The translations under genes were made by a program, and so were the position numbers. Below are positions 53,494-61,921 of a stretch of 64,000 bases of DNA, one piece after another. The DNA comes from Izhakiella australiensis (lineage in GTDB: Bacteria; Pseudomonadota; Gammaproteobacteria; Enterobacterales; Enterobacteriaceae): assembly GCF_002006995.1 (NCBI RefSeq), contig NZ_MRUL01000013.1:1-64000 (forward strand), in the 5' to 3' direction. Below the pieces are notes generated by a model. It saw only the letters and a program-made list of their open reading frames with translations, was not told where the DNA came from and made no database searches. Numbering within the stretch: position 1 is the first letter of the stretch; every line of letters starts with the position of its first letter.

Positions 53494-55014
53494 GTGATGA
53501 TAATCTCCAGCCTGGTGTCGCAATCATTGCGGCAAACCAGCCGCGAAGCCTTATCCGTGCCGCCGGCCTCGCCCGCATTGATGATAACGTCTCCCACAAC
53601 TGCCTTTTCACCTGTTTTACCGTTTGCTTTGGTAGATTCTTCGTCGAACGGGAGCCTGAAGGTAAACAATGAACGGCATCCGGACAATGCTGATGCCGGT
53701 TCAGACGAGGTTTTGGTCGACCCTGCAGCCCTGCTGGCGCTGCTGCTGCCGGGCGTGGCGTTGCCAGCGACAAATGAGGTTAACGCCGCTTGTGCAGCCG
53801 GCGAGGCCCACAGTGGCGAATCTGCAGCGGCGATGGCGGACGGCAGATTGCCGAATGACGATGGCGATTTAACGGCCAGCATCGCAGCGGATGACGCCCT
53901 GAAGGCCCATTCTGCAGCGGCAATGGCGGACGGCAGATTGCCGAATGATGATGGTGATTTAACGGCCAGCGTCGCAGCGTCATGGGGTAATACCGATAAT
54001 ACCGATAGCAGCCGCAGCGCAGCGGATGACGCCCTGAAGGCCCATTCCGTAGCGGCGTGGCCTGACGACCACCCGCAACAGGATAGCGACAAGCCAACCA
54101 CTGGCGACGAAGTATCAGTCAGCCATAGTGCATCGGTGATTGATTCTGCGTCTGTCAGGCCACTCCCCGCTGCGGATGCTGCTCTGCATGCTGAATCTTT
54201 TTTACCGCAGAGTCAGGAACGCGCAAATCCGCTCATTGCTAACCATTCAGCATCGGTAAGCTTCCCCCGGCCAGCCGCCTCATCAGACAGGTTTGTTTCG
54301 CCGCAGTCCATACTGGCGCCGGCAGTGGCTACCGCTACCGCGGTGAATTCTGCTGTGCTAAGCAGCGAAAAGCAGAACAGCCCGATCGGCGATACCGACC
54401 TTCATACCTTCAATCGGCAGCCGGGAGAACCGGCAATGACGCTGGCATTTAGCGCGCCGGAGAAATCCGTTCAGGCGCAGTCCGCCATTACCTCAATGCT
54501 CCATCAATCCGCGATAAATAACCCGACGCAGCTGGCGCCCACGGGGGCGGTTATCAATCAGGCGGCCATTCACATTAGCGAGCAAAAAATCCAGCTACAG
54601 CCCATGCTCCAGTCTGCCCTGAACGCTGATGGCGCCCGCACCTTGCAACAGACGCTGGGTGAGCGCCTGCAAATGCAAATTGATGGTCAGATGCAAAAGG
54701 CGACTATCCGTTTGGATCCCCCCGAGCTGGGTAAGCTTGATATTTCGTTGCACTACACCACAGGCAAGCTGCAGGTGCAGATCCACGCGGCTCAGCCGGA
54801 AGTGTGGCGCGCATTGAATCAGGCGGCGCCTGAATTACGTGCGACGCTGAGTGACAATAATCAGCTGCAGGTCAATGTACAGGTTTCACAACAGGGCGGT
54901 AAAGGCCGGGAGCGTTATCATCAGCAGCATGAGGAGGAGAATATCTTCGCCAACGACGGGCGAAGCGTAACGTCACCTGAGCGTGATGATCGCTCGGTTA
55001 TAACCCGGGTATGA
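53494..55014 (+). CDS. fliK: Flag-2 hook-length control protein FliK (LafE)
   Basis: 506 residues; GTG at 53494 and ATG at 53497 are both usable, GGGGGA upstream. The long N-terminal part is low-complexity, Ala/Ser/Asp-rich, with tandem repeats at about 110-190. The conserved C-terminal Flg_hook domain (about 370-465) has MQKATIRLDPPELGKLDISL and KLQVQIHAAQPEVWRALNQA. FliK is exported as a molecular ruler and triggers the FlhB switch. The last four bases overlap a 12-codon ORF. Confidence 0.9.
   Translation: MMIISSLVSQSLRQTSREALSVPPASPALMITSPTTAFSPVLPFALVDSSSNGSLKVNNERHPDNADAGSDEVLVDPAALLALLLPGVALPATNEVNAACAAGEAHSGESAAAMADGRLPNDDGDLTASIAADDALKAHSAAAMADGRLPNDDGDLTASVAASWGNTDNTDSSRSAADDALKAHSVAAWPDDHPQQDSDKPTTGDEVSVSHSASVIDSASVRPLPAADAALHAESFLPQSQERANPLIANHSASVSFPRPAASSDRFVSPQSILAPAVATATAVNSAVLSSEKQNSPIGDTDLHTFNRQPGEPAMTLAFSAPEKSVQAQSAITSMLHQSAINNPTQLAPTGAVINQAAIHISEQKIQLQPMLQSALNADGARTLQQTLGERLQMQIDGQMQKATIRLDPPELGKLDISLHYTTGKLQVQIHAAQPEVWRALNQAAPELRATLSDNNQLQVNVQVSQQGGKGRERYHQQHEEENIFANDGRSVTSPERDDRSVITRV
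53821..54060 (+). repeat. Tandem repeats inside fliK (lafE)
   Basis: A 90-base unit beginning TCTGCAGCGGCGATGGCGGA at 53821 recurs at 53911 with few changes. A part of it (GCAGCGGATGACGCCCTGAA and onward) appears again from about 54019. All copies keep the reading frame, adding 30-residue steps (AMADGRLPNDDGDLTAS core) to the ruler region. Confidence 0.9.
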
Positions 55015-55049
55015 CCGATGATATTAAGAGCTATGAGCCGCAAATATAA
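55011..55049 (+). CDS. 12-codon ORF between fliK and lafS (possible lafF remnant or coupling peptide)
   Basis: ATG at 55011 overlaps the fliK stop (ATGA) and the ORF ends TAA at 55047-55049, overlapping the lafS start (TAATG). It encodes MTDDIKSYEPQI. In Vibrio, Aeromonas and E. coli lateral loci lafF (FliL-like) stands here. The peptide may be what is left of lafF or may only couple translation of lafS to fliK. Confidence 0.4.
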   Translation: MTDDIKSYEPQI

Positions 55050-55741
55050 TGAGTGCGTTTAGCGAAATTTCCGTGCTGACGCCGGAAGAAGAGGGGCGCT
55101 ATCTGCAGCAGTGGCTGCCGCTGGTAAAGCAAATCGTCCGCCAGTTCTCCGCTCAGGCGGATGCCGTCATCGGACGTGAAGATCTGGAACAGGTAGCGCT
55201 GCTCGGTCTGCTGGAGTCAATACGGCGTTATGGTCACCCGGATGAATGTTTTGCGGCCTATTGTCGCCAGCGGATCCGTGGGGCAGTGCTTGATCAACTG
55301 CGCCAGCATGACTGGCGACCACGCAGGCTGCGCCAGAAAAGTCACCGGATGAATGATGCCGTGCGGGAACTCGCGCGTTCGCTTGGCCGTGAACCGAATG
55401 AAGAGGATATTCGCCTTCATCTGGCTATCGATGCAGAAGACGTTCAGCAATATTTTCTGCTAAAGAATGCGGCGGCAATGGAAAGCCTTGACGTTCTGTT
55501 GGATCGGGGAGAGTCCGGCGACTTGCTAACCGGAAGAGATCTGAACGATCAGATGACTACGCAGCGCACGCTGCAAAAGGCTCTGGCGGCGCTGGAGCCG
55601 CGCGAACAGCTTATTTTAAGTCTCTATTATCAGCAGGATATGAGCCTGAAAGACATTGCCCAGGTACTGGAGCTTACTGAGGCGCGGGTTTGTCAACTTA
55701 ATAAAAAAATTGCTGACAAAATTAAGTTATTTTTTGAGTAA
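55049..55741 (+). CDS. lafS: Lateral flagellar sigma-28 factor LafS (FliA-type)
   Basis: 230 residues. Region 2 includes LVKQIVRQFSAQADAVIGRE, DLEQVALLGLLESIRRYGHP and CRQRIRGAVLDQLRQHDWRP; region 3 has ELARSLGREPNEEDIRLHL; region 4 carries EREQLILSLYYQQDMSLKDI-like and LELTEARVCQLNKKI. This is the FliA architecture. It should transcribe flagellin genes and be held by FlgM from this locus. Translationally coupled to the preceding mini-ORF. Confidence 0.94.
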   Translation: MSAFSEISVLTPEEEGRYLQQWLPLVKQIVRQFSAQADAVIGREDLEQVALLGLLESIRRYGHPDECFAAYCRQRIRGAVLDQLRQHDWRPRRLRQKSHRMNDAVRELARSLGREPNEEDIRLHLAIDAEDVQQYFLLKNAAAMESLDVLLDRGESGDLLTGRDLNDQMTTQRTLQKALAALEPREQLILSLYYQQDMSLKDIAQVLELTEARVCQLNKKIADKIKLFFE

Positions 55742-55747
55742 GGGAAT

Positions 55748-56611
55748 ATGCAAAAACTGTTTGGATTCATCATCGTTCTGGTCGGTGTTGTGGGAGGTTT
55801 TTTATTGTCAGGCGGCGTACTTAATGCATTCTGGCAGCCTGGGGAACTCACGATTATTATCGGCGCGTGGATTGGCGCGATGGTTATTGCTAATCCGCGC
55901 AGCATATTAAAAGAAATGATGCGCCAGATGCGCGGCGTGCTGAAGAAAAACATGTACACCAAGGCCTTTCAACAGCAGCTTTTGATGTTGCTTTATGAAT
56001 TACTGGAACTGGTACAGGCCGGTGGCCTCAAAGCGCTGGATGAACATATTGAAGTGCCCGCCAGCAGCCAACTGTTTCAAAAATATCCGCTGATCCTCGC
56101 AGACAAAGGCTTAATTACTTTTATCTCCGATAATTTTCGTCTGATGGCAATGGGCAGAATTAACGAGCACGAGCTGGAAAACATCCTTGAGCAGGAACTG
56201 GGGGCGGTAGAAGAGGAGATGATGCTGCCTGCGCGTTCGCTGTCGCGAACCGCAGAGGCGATGCCGGGCTTTGGGATTTGTGCTGCGGTTCTGGGCATCA
56301 TCATCACTATGCAATCTATTGACGGTGATATTGCGCAGATCGGCGTTAAGGTTGCTGCTGCGCTGGTTGGCACTTTTCTCGGCGTTTTTCTTTGCTATTG
56401 CCTGATGGATCCCATGGCAAACGCCATGGAGCAGTTGACAAAAAGGCAGCTGGCGGTACTTGAGTGCGTGCGCACCGTTTTGGTTAATCAGGTTGCCGGA
56501 AAACCTACGCTGCTGGCTGTAGACGCCGGGCGTAAAATGCTACCGCTGGATAGCAAGCCCACCTTTGCCGCGCTTGACGGCTGGGTCAACCAGCTGCTGG
56601 AGAGCGAGTAA
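55748..56611 (+). CDS. lafT: Lateral flagellar stator protein LafT (MotA)
   Basis: 287 residues with four membrane helices. GFIIVLVGVVGGFLLSGGVL begins helix 1; a cytosolic loop at about 65-170 carries the charged residues facing FliG; AMPGFGICAAVLGIIITMQS (about 175-194) contains the conserved proline. The family MotA domain is complete. It pairs with LafU and probably uses protons, as most enterobacterial Mot stators do. Overlaps lafU by one base. Confidence 0.94.
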   Translation: MQKLFGFIIVLVGVVGGFLLSGGVLNAFWQPGELTIIIGAWIGAMVIANPRSILKEMMRQMRGVLKKNMYTKAFQQQLLMLLYELLELVQAGGLKALDEHIEVPASSQLFQKYPLILADKGLITFISDNFRLMAMGRINEHELENILEQELGAVEEEMMLPARSLSRTAEAMPGFGICAAVLGIIITMQSIDGDIAQIGVKVAAALVGTFLGVFLCYCLMDPMANAMEQLTKRQLAVLECVRTVLVNQVAGKPTLLAVDAGRKMLPLDSKPTFAALDGWVNQLLESE

Positions 56612-57570
56612 TGTCGAAACATTCTGCTTCAACCACCATCATCCGACGCAGCGGGAGAAAAGCCGCACACAGCGCACATCGGGGCGGCTGGAAGGTGGCG
56701 TTTGCCGATTTTACGCTGGCGATGATGGCGCTGTTTATGGTGTTGTGGATTGTCGCAACGGTAAGCGAAGAGGGGCGCCATGCGATTGCTGCTGAACTAC
56801 AAGGGGAGGGCGCTACCGCGCTAAGCAGTCGCTCTTTTAATCCGCTGCATATGCACGGCGAGCCGGGCGATATGAGCACCCGCGATCTCAGTGCCAACTT
56901 TTCGCCGGCGGTGACGGCAAAAAGCGTCTCACTGACGTTGGAAGCAATTAAAATATTCAAAATGAGCGGCGAGAGCCGTGAAAACGATGCCAGCAAGCGG
57001 ATGGCCAATAATTCGGTTACTGTTTTTAACCACAGCAACAATGAACTGATTGATTTGCAGAATAAAGTGAGCGCTATTCTGCAAAGCTCCGATGCTCAGG
57101 GTAACGTGACGCTTGAGAGCTTGCCGCAGGGGTTACGTATTTTAATTCAGGATAGTAGCCAGCGCATGATGTTTCCCAGAGGCAGCGCCGTAATGACGCC
57201 TTTTTTTCAGCGCTTGCTGACAGAATTAGCGCCGGTCTTTAACCGCCTGGAAAACCATATTTTAATTAGCGGGCATACCGACGCGGCGCAGTACAACGAC
57301 AATGCCGCCTATGATAACTGGAACCTTTCCACCGATCGGGCACTGGCGGCGCAGCGGGTACTGAAACAGGCCGGGTTAGCTAATGGTCAAATCATTCAAG
57401 TAAGTGGGATGGCCGATAGTATGCTATTAGATAATGATAACCCTCAGGCGGACCTGAACCGGCGTATTGAAATAATGGTGCTAACGAAAAAGGCATCAGA
57501 TTCCCTTTATGATCTTTTGGGACATAACGGGCAAAAAGTAGTGCAGGCGGCGGCCAGCAAGCTTAAATAG
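56611..57570 (+). CDS. lafU: Lateral flagellar stator protein LafU (MotB)
   Basis: 319 residues. A single helix (WKVAFADFTLAMMALFMVLW, about 29-48) contains the ion-binding Asp. The C-terminal OmpA-like domain (about 190-300) has ILISGHTDAAQYN and the NRRIEIMVL end that bind peptidoglycan. E. coli K-12 keeps a truncated copy, lafU/mbhA; this one is complete with its plug and linker region. Last gene of the Flag-2 locus. Confidence 0.94.
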   Translation: MSKHSASTTIIRRSGRKAAHSAHRGGWKVAFADFTLAMMALFMVLWIVATVSEEGRHAIAAELQGEGATALSSRSFNPLHMHGEPGDMSTRDLSANFSPAVTAKSVSLTLEAIKIFKMSGESRENDASKRMANNSVTVFNHSNNELIDLQNKVSAILQSSDAQGNVTLESLPQGLRILIQDSSQRMMFPRGSAVMTPFFQRLLTELAPVFNRLENHILISGHTDAAQYNDNAAYDNWNLSTDRALAAQRVLKQAGLANGQIIQVSGMADSMLLDNDNPQADLNRRIEIMVLTKKASDSLYDLLGHNGQKVVQAAASKLK

Positions 57571-57720
57571 CCTGATGCACAATCCGCGCCCTATGCCAGA
57601 TACTCTGGCTACGTCAGGTTTTAATCCGTCAAGAGTGAGTCAGCTCTTAGCGGTATAACAGAAATTTGATCTCCTTCGCAAAATGTAAATTCCTCATTGT
57701 TCACGGATGTTCGTCAGGTG

Positions 57721-57750
57721 ATGTTACCGTTAACATGTTACGCGTAACGG
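57721..57750. promoter_or_regulatory. Two overlapping GntR-type operators before gntT
   Basis: ATGTTACCGTTAACAT (57721-57736) and ATGTTACGCGTAACGG (57735-57750) both follow ATGTTA-N4-TAACAT, the E. coli GntR operator pattern; the first is exact in both half-sites. They overlap by two bases, centres 14 bases apart, just before a possible -10 (TAATAAT). Confidence 0.72.
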
Positions 57751-57859
57751 TAATAATGCTGTCTACACTTCAACCACCCGAACCGAGTTTCCCGGTACTG
57801 ATGCCGGGCGTAAACAAAATGGGGGCTGAATGCCACTAACCCATTGCGGAGAGTAAATT

Positions 57860-59176
57860 ATGCCATTAGTTATTGTTGCGATTGGCGTTGCGCTATTGCT
57901 GATTCTGATGATCCGATTCAAGCTAAATGGCTTTATTGCCTTAATTCTGGTCGCGCTTGCGGTAGGAATTATGCAAGGAATGCCGGTCAACAAAGTTATC
58001 GAATCGATTAAAAACGGCGTTGGCAGTACCCTGGGCAGCCTGGCTCTGATTATGGGATTTGGCGCCATGTTGGGCAAACTGCTGGCAGATTGCGGCGGCG
58101 CGCAGCGCATAGCGACGACGCTTATCAATAAGTTTGGTCAGCGTTGGATCCAGTGGGCGGTGGTGCTGACCGGGTTTACCGTTGGTTTTGCCCTGTTTTA
58201 TGAAGTGGGCTTTGTGCTGATGCTACCGCTGGTGCTGACTATTGCTGCGACCGCCAGGGTGCCTTTGCTGTATGTCGGCGTGCCGATGGCCGCGGCCCTT
58301 TCCGTAACGCATGGTTTCCTGCCCCCCCATCCAGGACCAACGGCGATTGCTACGCTGTTCCATGCCGACATGGGTAAAACGCTGCTCTATGGCACGCTGC
58401 TTGGTATTCCGACGGTGATTCTCGCCGGTCCGGTATACACCCGATTTTTGAAAAGTATCGACAAGCCTATTCCGGAAGGTTTGTACAATTCAAAAAAATT
58501 CACCGAGGAAGAGATGCCCGGTTTTGGTGTCAGCGTCGGGACCGCGTTGGTTCCTGTTATCCTGATGGCGCTGCGCGCAATTGCGGAAATGATTCTGCCG
58601 AAAGGGCATCCGTTTCTGGCCTATGCGGAGTTTTTCGGCGACCCCATCATGGCGACATTGATTGCGGTGCTGATAGCTATTTTTACCTTCGGCTTAAACC
58701 GTGGCCGGACGATGGACCAGGTGACCGACACCCTGGTGGATTCAATTAAAATCATCGCTATGATGCTGCTGATTATTGGCGGCGGCGGCGCTTTCAAACA
58801 AGTGCTGGTTGATAGCGGACTGGATAAATATATCGCCGGACTGATGGAAGGTAGCAACGTTTCACCGTTGCTTATGGCCTGGTCAATTGCCGCCGCGCTG
58901 CGTATTGCGTTGGGATCGGCAACGGTTGCAGCGATTACCGCCGGTGGCATAGTCGCGCCTCTGATCGCATCAAGCGGTGCCAGCCCGGAGCTGATGGTGA
59001 TAGCAGTCGGTTCTGGCAGCGTGATTTTCTCGCACGTAAACGATCCCGGGTTCTGGCTGTTTAAAGAGTATTTCAATCTCAGTATTGGTGAAACGATGCG
59101 CTCCTGGTCAGGGCTGGAAACGGTCATTGCGCTCTGTGGTCTGGTTGGCACTCTGTTACTGCAATATGTAGTTTAA
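57860..59176 (+). CDS. gntT: High-affinity gluconate transporter GntT
   Basis: 438 residues, same length as E. coli GntT, with about 12-14 membrane helices. The conserved stretches SLALIMGFGAMLGKLLADCG, GFALFYEVGFVLMLPLVLTI, SVTHGFLPPHPGPTAIAT and SVIFSHVNDPGFWLFKEYFN are those of GntT in the GntP family. It brings D-gluconate with protons into the cytosol. GntR-type operators upstream fit gluconate induction. GGAGAG lies 6-8 bases before the ATG. Confidence 0.95.
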   Translation: MPLVIVAIGVALLLILMIRFKLNGFIALILVALAVGIMQGMPVNKVIESIKNGVGSTLGSLALIMGFGAMLGKLLADCGGAQRIATTLINKFGQRWIQWAVVLTGFTVGFALFYEVGFVLMLPLVLTIAATARVPLLYVGVPMAAALSVTHGFLPPHPGPTAIATLFHADMGKTLLYGTLLGIPTVILAGPVYTRFLKSIDKPIPEGLYNSKKFTEEEMPGFGVSVGTALVPVILMALRAIAEMILPKGHPFLAYAEFFGDPIMATLIAVLIAIFTFGLNRGRTMDQVTDTLVDSIKIIAMMLLIIGGGGAFKQVLVDSGLDKYIAGLMEGSNVSPLLMAWSIAAALRIALGSATVAAITAGGIVAPLIASSGASPELMVIAVGSGSVIFSHVNDPGFWLFKEYFNLSIGETMRSWSGLETVIALCGLVGTLLLQYVV

Positions 59177-59182
59177 TCTGAA

Positions 59183-59213
59183 GCGCGTGCGGGGCTGCCT
59201 GCACGCGCGTTTA
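59183..59213 (+). terminator. Terminator-like hairpin after gntT
   Basis: GCGCGTGC (59183-59190) pairs with GCACGCGC (59201-59208), followed by GTTTAT, 7 bases after the gntT stop. Confidence 0.55.
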
Positions 59214-59400
59214 TATCGGTATCGTTTTCTGCCTCACCACCTCCCGTCCGACGTTTCACCTCCTGGCTTAAAAAAGTTCTCTGCTCTCCCTGTAAAAAGC
59301 GTCAGTTGCTGCCGATAACTGATAGCGATAAGTAGAAAATTATATTTCCGTTTCTTTTTCCTGTTTCTGATTTGACGATAATTTGGGGATAGCACGCAGT

Positions 59401-60516
59401 ATGGAAAGTGAGCAGAAAAGTGATGACCAGAAAGACTCGGGGAGCGAAAAGCAGATCCCTGAGCTGGTGATGAAAAGCATTCCACATGAAATACTGGCGC
59501 TCGGTCTCAGGCTGACGGACACTAAATATCAAATAGACCTGCTGGGTAAGGCGGGGTGGGGCAATCTGACGGCTAATCTGCACGGACTTGAAACCAGTGG
59601 CGAATGGGACGGTCCGGATGATGCGCTTACCTTCTTCAGTAAAATTTTTCCGTTTGCTCCGCTGCCCGGCAACAGTGAGTCGATGGGTTTTTTTCAGGTA
59701 CCGACCGAACGGGTAATTGGCCGCAGCTGGCGTTGGTGGCCTGAACATCTCAATCATAACAGTGAAGCAAAGCTGCGCGAACATCTGGCTGGCCCCCATG
59801 CCGCAGATACCACCTCCTATTATTTTATTCCCGAACTGGCGGTGGTACTGGCGGCTGAAGGGCAAAATCGGGTTAGTTACTGCCGGGAAAGGCATATACC
59901 GTTCATCACGGCCCGGGTTACGATGCTGAATTACCCTCCTGCTGACCGCATGCGTATTTATCACGTTTCGCGCGGCAGCGTCCGCCAGAGTTGGGTGGTG
60001 CTGCACGATCGCTATTTACAGCCGCTACAGTGGCCGCGCATCACGCTGCCAGCGCTGGCTATTTACGGCGTACATAATCACCACTGGCCAGCGCATTTTC
60101 CTTCAGTGATGCAAATTTTTGAAGAGCTTTACCATCCGCAGCAGCAGGAAAACTTTGTTTTGCCCTGTCTCGATCTTAACGCTATCGGCGAGAAAATAGC
60201 CAAAAAAGAGGCCGAAGCGCGACAGGCAATCCTGCCAGTCAGCATGGCGCTGACCGATATGCAGGTAGCCAATATCTGGCCGATCAGCCTTACCACCCTG
60301 TTTATTTTTATGGTTTCATTGCTAATGGCCGGTATGACCCTTGGTAACGGCCTGCCAGGCAAAATCAGTCTTGTTGCCGCCGGCGCTTCCGCCAGCATTC
60401 TATTATTCCTTATGACGCCCATTTTGATGGTCAGCAAGCGTCTGCGCAGAGAGGCTATCGACCCGCCGCAGTTTGAAGAAGAAGCCGTCGAGTCCACGAC
60501 CGGGGCGCCTGACTAA
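59401..60516 (+). CDS. Uncharacterised protein with C-terminal membrane hairpin, 371 aa
   Basis: Not recognised. ATG at 59401 is preferred; a TTG 18 bases upstream is in frame. The first 280 residues are soluble, Trp-rich in places (SWRWWPEHLNHN near 109, YGVHNHHWPAHFP near 221) and have no signal sequence. Two membrane helices near 293-312 and 322-345 (TLFIFMVSLLMAGMTL; LVAAGASASILLFLMTP) are followed by a short acidic tail. The large soluble part should face the cytosol. It is monocistronic and closed by a strong terminator. Confidence 0.7.
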   Translation: MESEQKSDDQKDSGSEKQIPELVMKSIPHEILALGLRLTDTKYQIDLLGKAGWGNLTANLHGLETSGEWDGPDDALTFFSKIFPFAPLPGNSESMGFFQVPTERVIGRSWRWWPEHLNHNSEAKLREHLAGPHAADTTSYYFIPELAVVLAAEGQNRVSYCRERHIPFITARVTMLNYPPADRMRIYHVSRGSVRQSWVVLHDRYLQPLQWPRITLPALAIYGVHNHHWPAHFPSVMQIFEELYHPQQQENFVLPCLDLNAIGEKIAKKEAEARQAILPVSMALTDMQVANIWPISLTTLFIFMVSLLMAGMTLGNGLPGKISLVAAGASASILLFLMTPILMVSKRLRREAIDPPQFEEEAVESTTGAPD

Positions 60517-60588
60517 TTTACTGGCGTGATTGTGTTTACTTGCGTGATTGTGCGATGGCTGTTGGTGGTGATGCGCGTTAGCGGCAAC

Positions 60589-60625
60589 AAAATCAGGTCA
60601 GGGAGCGATTCCCTGACCTGATTTT
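60589..60625. terminator. Bidirectional terminator, 16-base perfect stem
   Basis: AAAATCAGGTCAGGGA pairs with TCCCTGACCTGATTTT around GCGAT. A-rich and T-rich ends make it active in both directions between the unknown membrane protein and the convergent 82-residue gene. Confidence 0.9.
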
Positions 60626-60628
60626 GCC

Positions 60629-60877
60629 TTAATGCGGTTGTTCAAAGCCTGCTTTTACCATCTGGTCGCGCAGCGCATTAGCAATTTGCCGGTTGCCCCC
60701 CGTGACCGGATAGATAACGTTATTGATGACGTCGTCGAGATAATGTTCTTCGAACTCCTGCATCGTCAGCTGCGAACCGCCCTCATCATTGATGGCGATT
60801 GAGCCATGAATATGACCATTTTTTGCTTCCTTAGCCTTGAGGCTGTAACGCCCCATGCTGGTATTGATTGTGCTCAT
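60629..60877 (-). CDS. Small hypothetical protein, 82 aa
   Basis: Start ATG at 60877 has AGGAGAGG right upstream; an earlier ATG at 60910 lacks such a site. The protein is soluble with a beta-rich N-terminus (MSTINTSMGRYSLKAKEAKN, GHIHGSIAINDEGG) and a helical C-terminus (LRDQMVKAGFEQPH). I do not recognise the family. It sits alone between terminator and an intergenic stretch. Confidence 0.6.
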   Translation of the reverse strand: MSTINTSMGRYSLKAKEAKNGHIHGSIAINDEGGSQLTMQEFEEHYLDDVINNVIYPVTGGNRQIANALRDQMVKAGFEQPH

Positions 60878-61264
60878 ATCCTCTCCTTTGATCCAAACGT
60901 TAAGAGACATACAGCCAGTGAGTAATACCTGAATAAAGTTTAGTCCTGTCAGGCGTTAATGCTTAAGAATTATCCAAATATCAGCCGGGGACGTGATCTT
61001 AATCGGTATATGAGGCGTAACCTATTGAACTACAGTGACCGGGTTACCATGGCTGTAATAAGGCGTTCGGCTCGATTGCAGCAGATATCTGGCACCCTGC
61101 GACAAGATCAATGTTAAGCGCTGATAGCGTCTGGCGCCGGTAGCTGGCAACGCTATAAGCCATTACTGCAAAATTATTATCTTTTCCTATACTTGTGCTG
61201 CGGCTGGCATTAAAGCGTAAAGCCGCCTGAAACTTTTAATTGGACAGGAGAGGTGAGGGAAGCA
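60878..61264. other. Non-coding interval
   Basis: About 390 bases with no supported gene on either strand. It must hold the promoter of the 82-residue gene on the minus strand and of the 27-residue ORF on the plus strand. No terminator, RNA gene or clear operator was identified. Confidence 0.4.
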
Positions 61265-61348
61265 ATGAAAATTATACTCTGGATTATCGCCATTATTTTT
61301 ATCGTGGGCTTATTGACCATCACTGGCGTGTTTAAACTATTGTTCTGA
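61265..61348 (+). CDS. Very small membrane protein, 27 aa
   Basis: ATG at 61265 follows a purine-rich site (AGGAGAGGTGAGGGAA). The product is almost one membrane helix: MKIILWIIAIIFIVGLLTIT, then GVFKLLF. Good ribosome site plus helix character support a real gene, too short for usual gene callers. Its 3' end overlaps the end of the convergent zinc-ribbon gene by 12 bases. Confidence 0.6.
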   Translation: MKIILWIIAIIFIVGLLTITGVFKLLF

Positions 61349-61564
61349 TTTCATTTCGCTAAAAGCGGCTCCGTTCACTCTCTCACCCCGACCGGGGCCG
61401 CTTGTCTGATTGACGCCGGGTTCCAGCCAGGGATCAAGACCCCAGTCCTGCGCTTTTAAAGGCTTACCGCAACGTGCGCAAATGGCGCCGTGGCGATATC
61501 CGCGATGCGGTTCACTAATAAAAACTAACTGGCTGCTTCCACAGCGGCGGCAAGATAATTTCAT
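61337..61564 (-). CDS. Small zinc-ribbon protein, 75 aa
   Basis: From ATG at 61564 (61591 is an alternative), the N-terminal 40 residues hold two Cys pairs, CRRC near 5-8 and CARC near 29-32 (MKLSCRRCGSS, GAICARCGKPLK), a rubredoxin-like zinc ribbon. The C-terminus is polar and probably disordered. The role is unknown. Confidence 0.62.
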   Translation of the reverse strand: MKLSCRRCGSSQLVFISEPHRGYRHGAICARCGKPLKAQDWGLDPWLEPGVNQTSGPGRGERVNGAAFSEMKSEQ

Positions 61565-61824
61565 CCTGAAACGACATCCTGATGCAAACACTAAGAACTA
61601 TCCTATCAAACAAATTATACATACTTAAATGTTATTTAATAATAACGGATGGTTTTTTTTGCTGTTGTTATTATTTTCAATAAGTTAGTGTGTTTTTACA
61701 ATTCGCGCCGCTCATCAATGTACGGGTGTATCATTATGATGAACAGGGTTTTTACTGCGGTATATCCTTAACGACGGCGTATAAAGTGGGCTGGAACAGT
61801 TGTTGCGCCTACGTAAGTTAATTG

Positions 61825-61841
61825 CATTTAGCGTTTGTTTA
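61825..61841 (+). promoter_or_regulatory. Possible PhoP box upstream of pagP
   Basis: CATTTA-GCGTT-TGTTTA fits the PhoP pattern (T/G)GTTTA-N5-(T/G)GTTTA with two mismatches in the first half. It lies 80 bases before pagP, which is PhoP/PhoQ-controlled in Salmonella and E. coli. Spacing to a -10 is not ideal, so this is tentative. Confidence 0.35.
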
Positions 61842-61921
61842 GCTTAATCGTGGCAGGGTACGATTTTAAGCAACTTAGTTGTGTTAATTTAACTTAAAGT
61901 CAAAGATTAAATTATTCTATT

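Noticed and set aside
53800-53970. CRISPR-like repetition
   Set aside because: The repeats are 90-base coding units without spacers.
53780-54101. Minus-strand ORFs across the fliK repeats
   Set aside because: They arise from the repetitive, GC-rich coding sequence of fliK and have no start site or domain.
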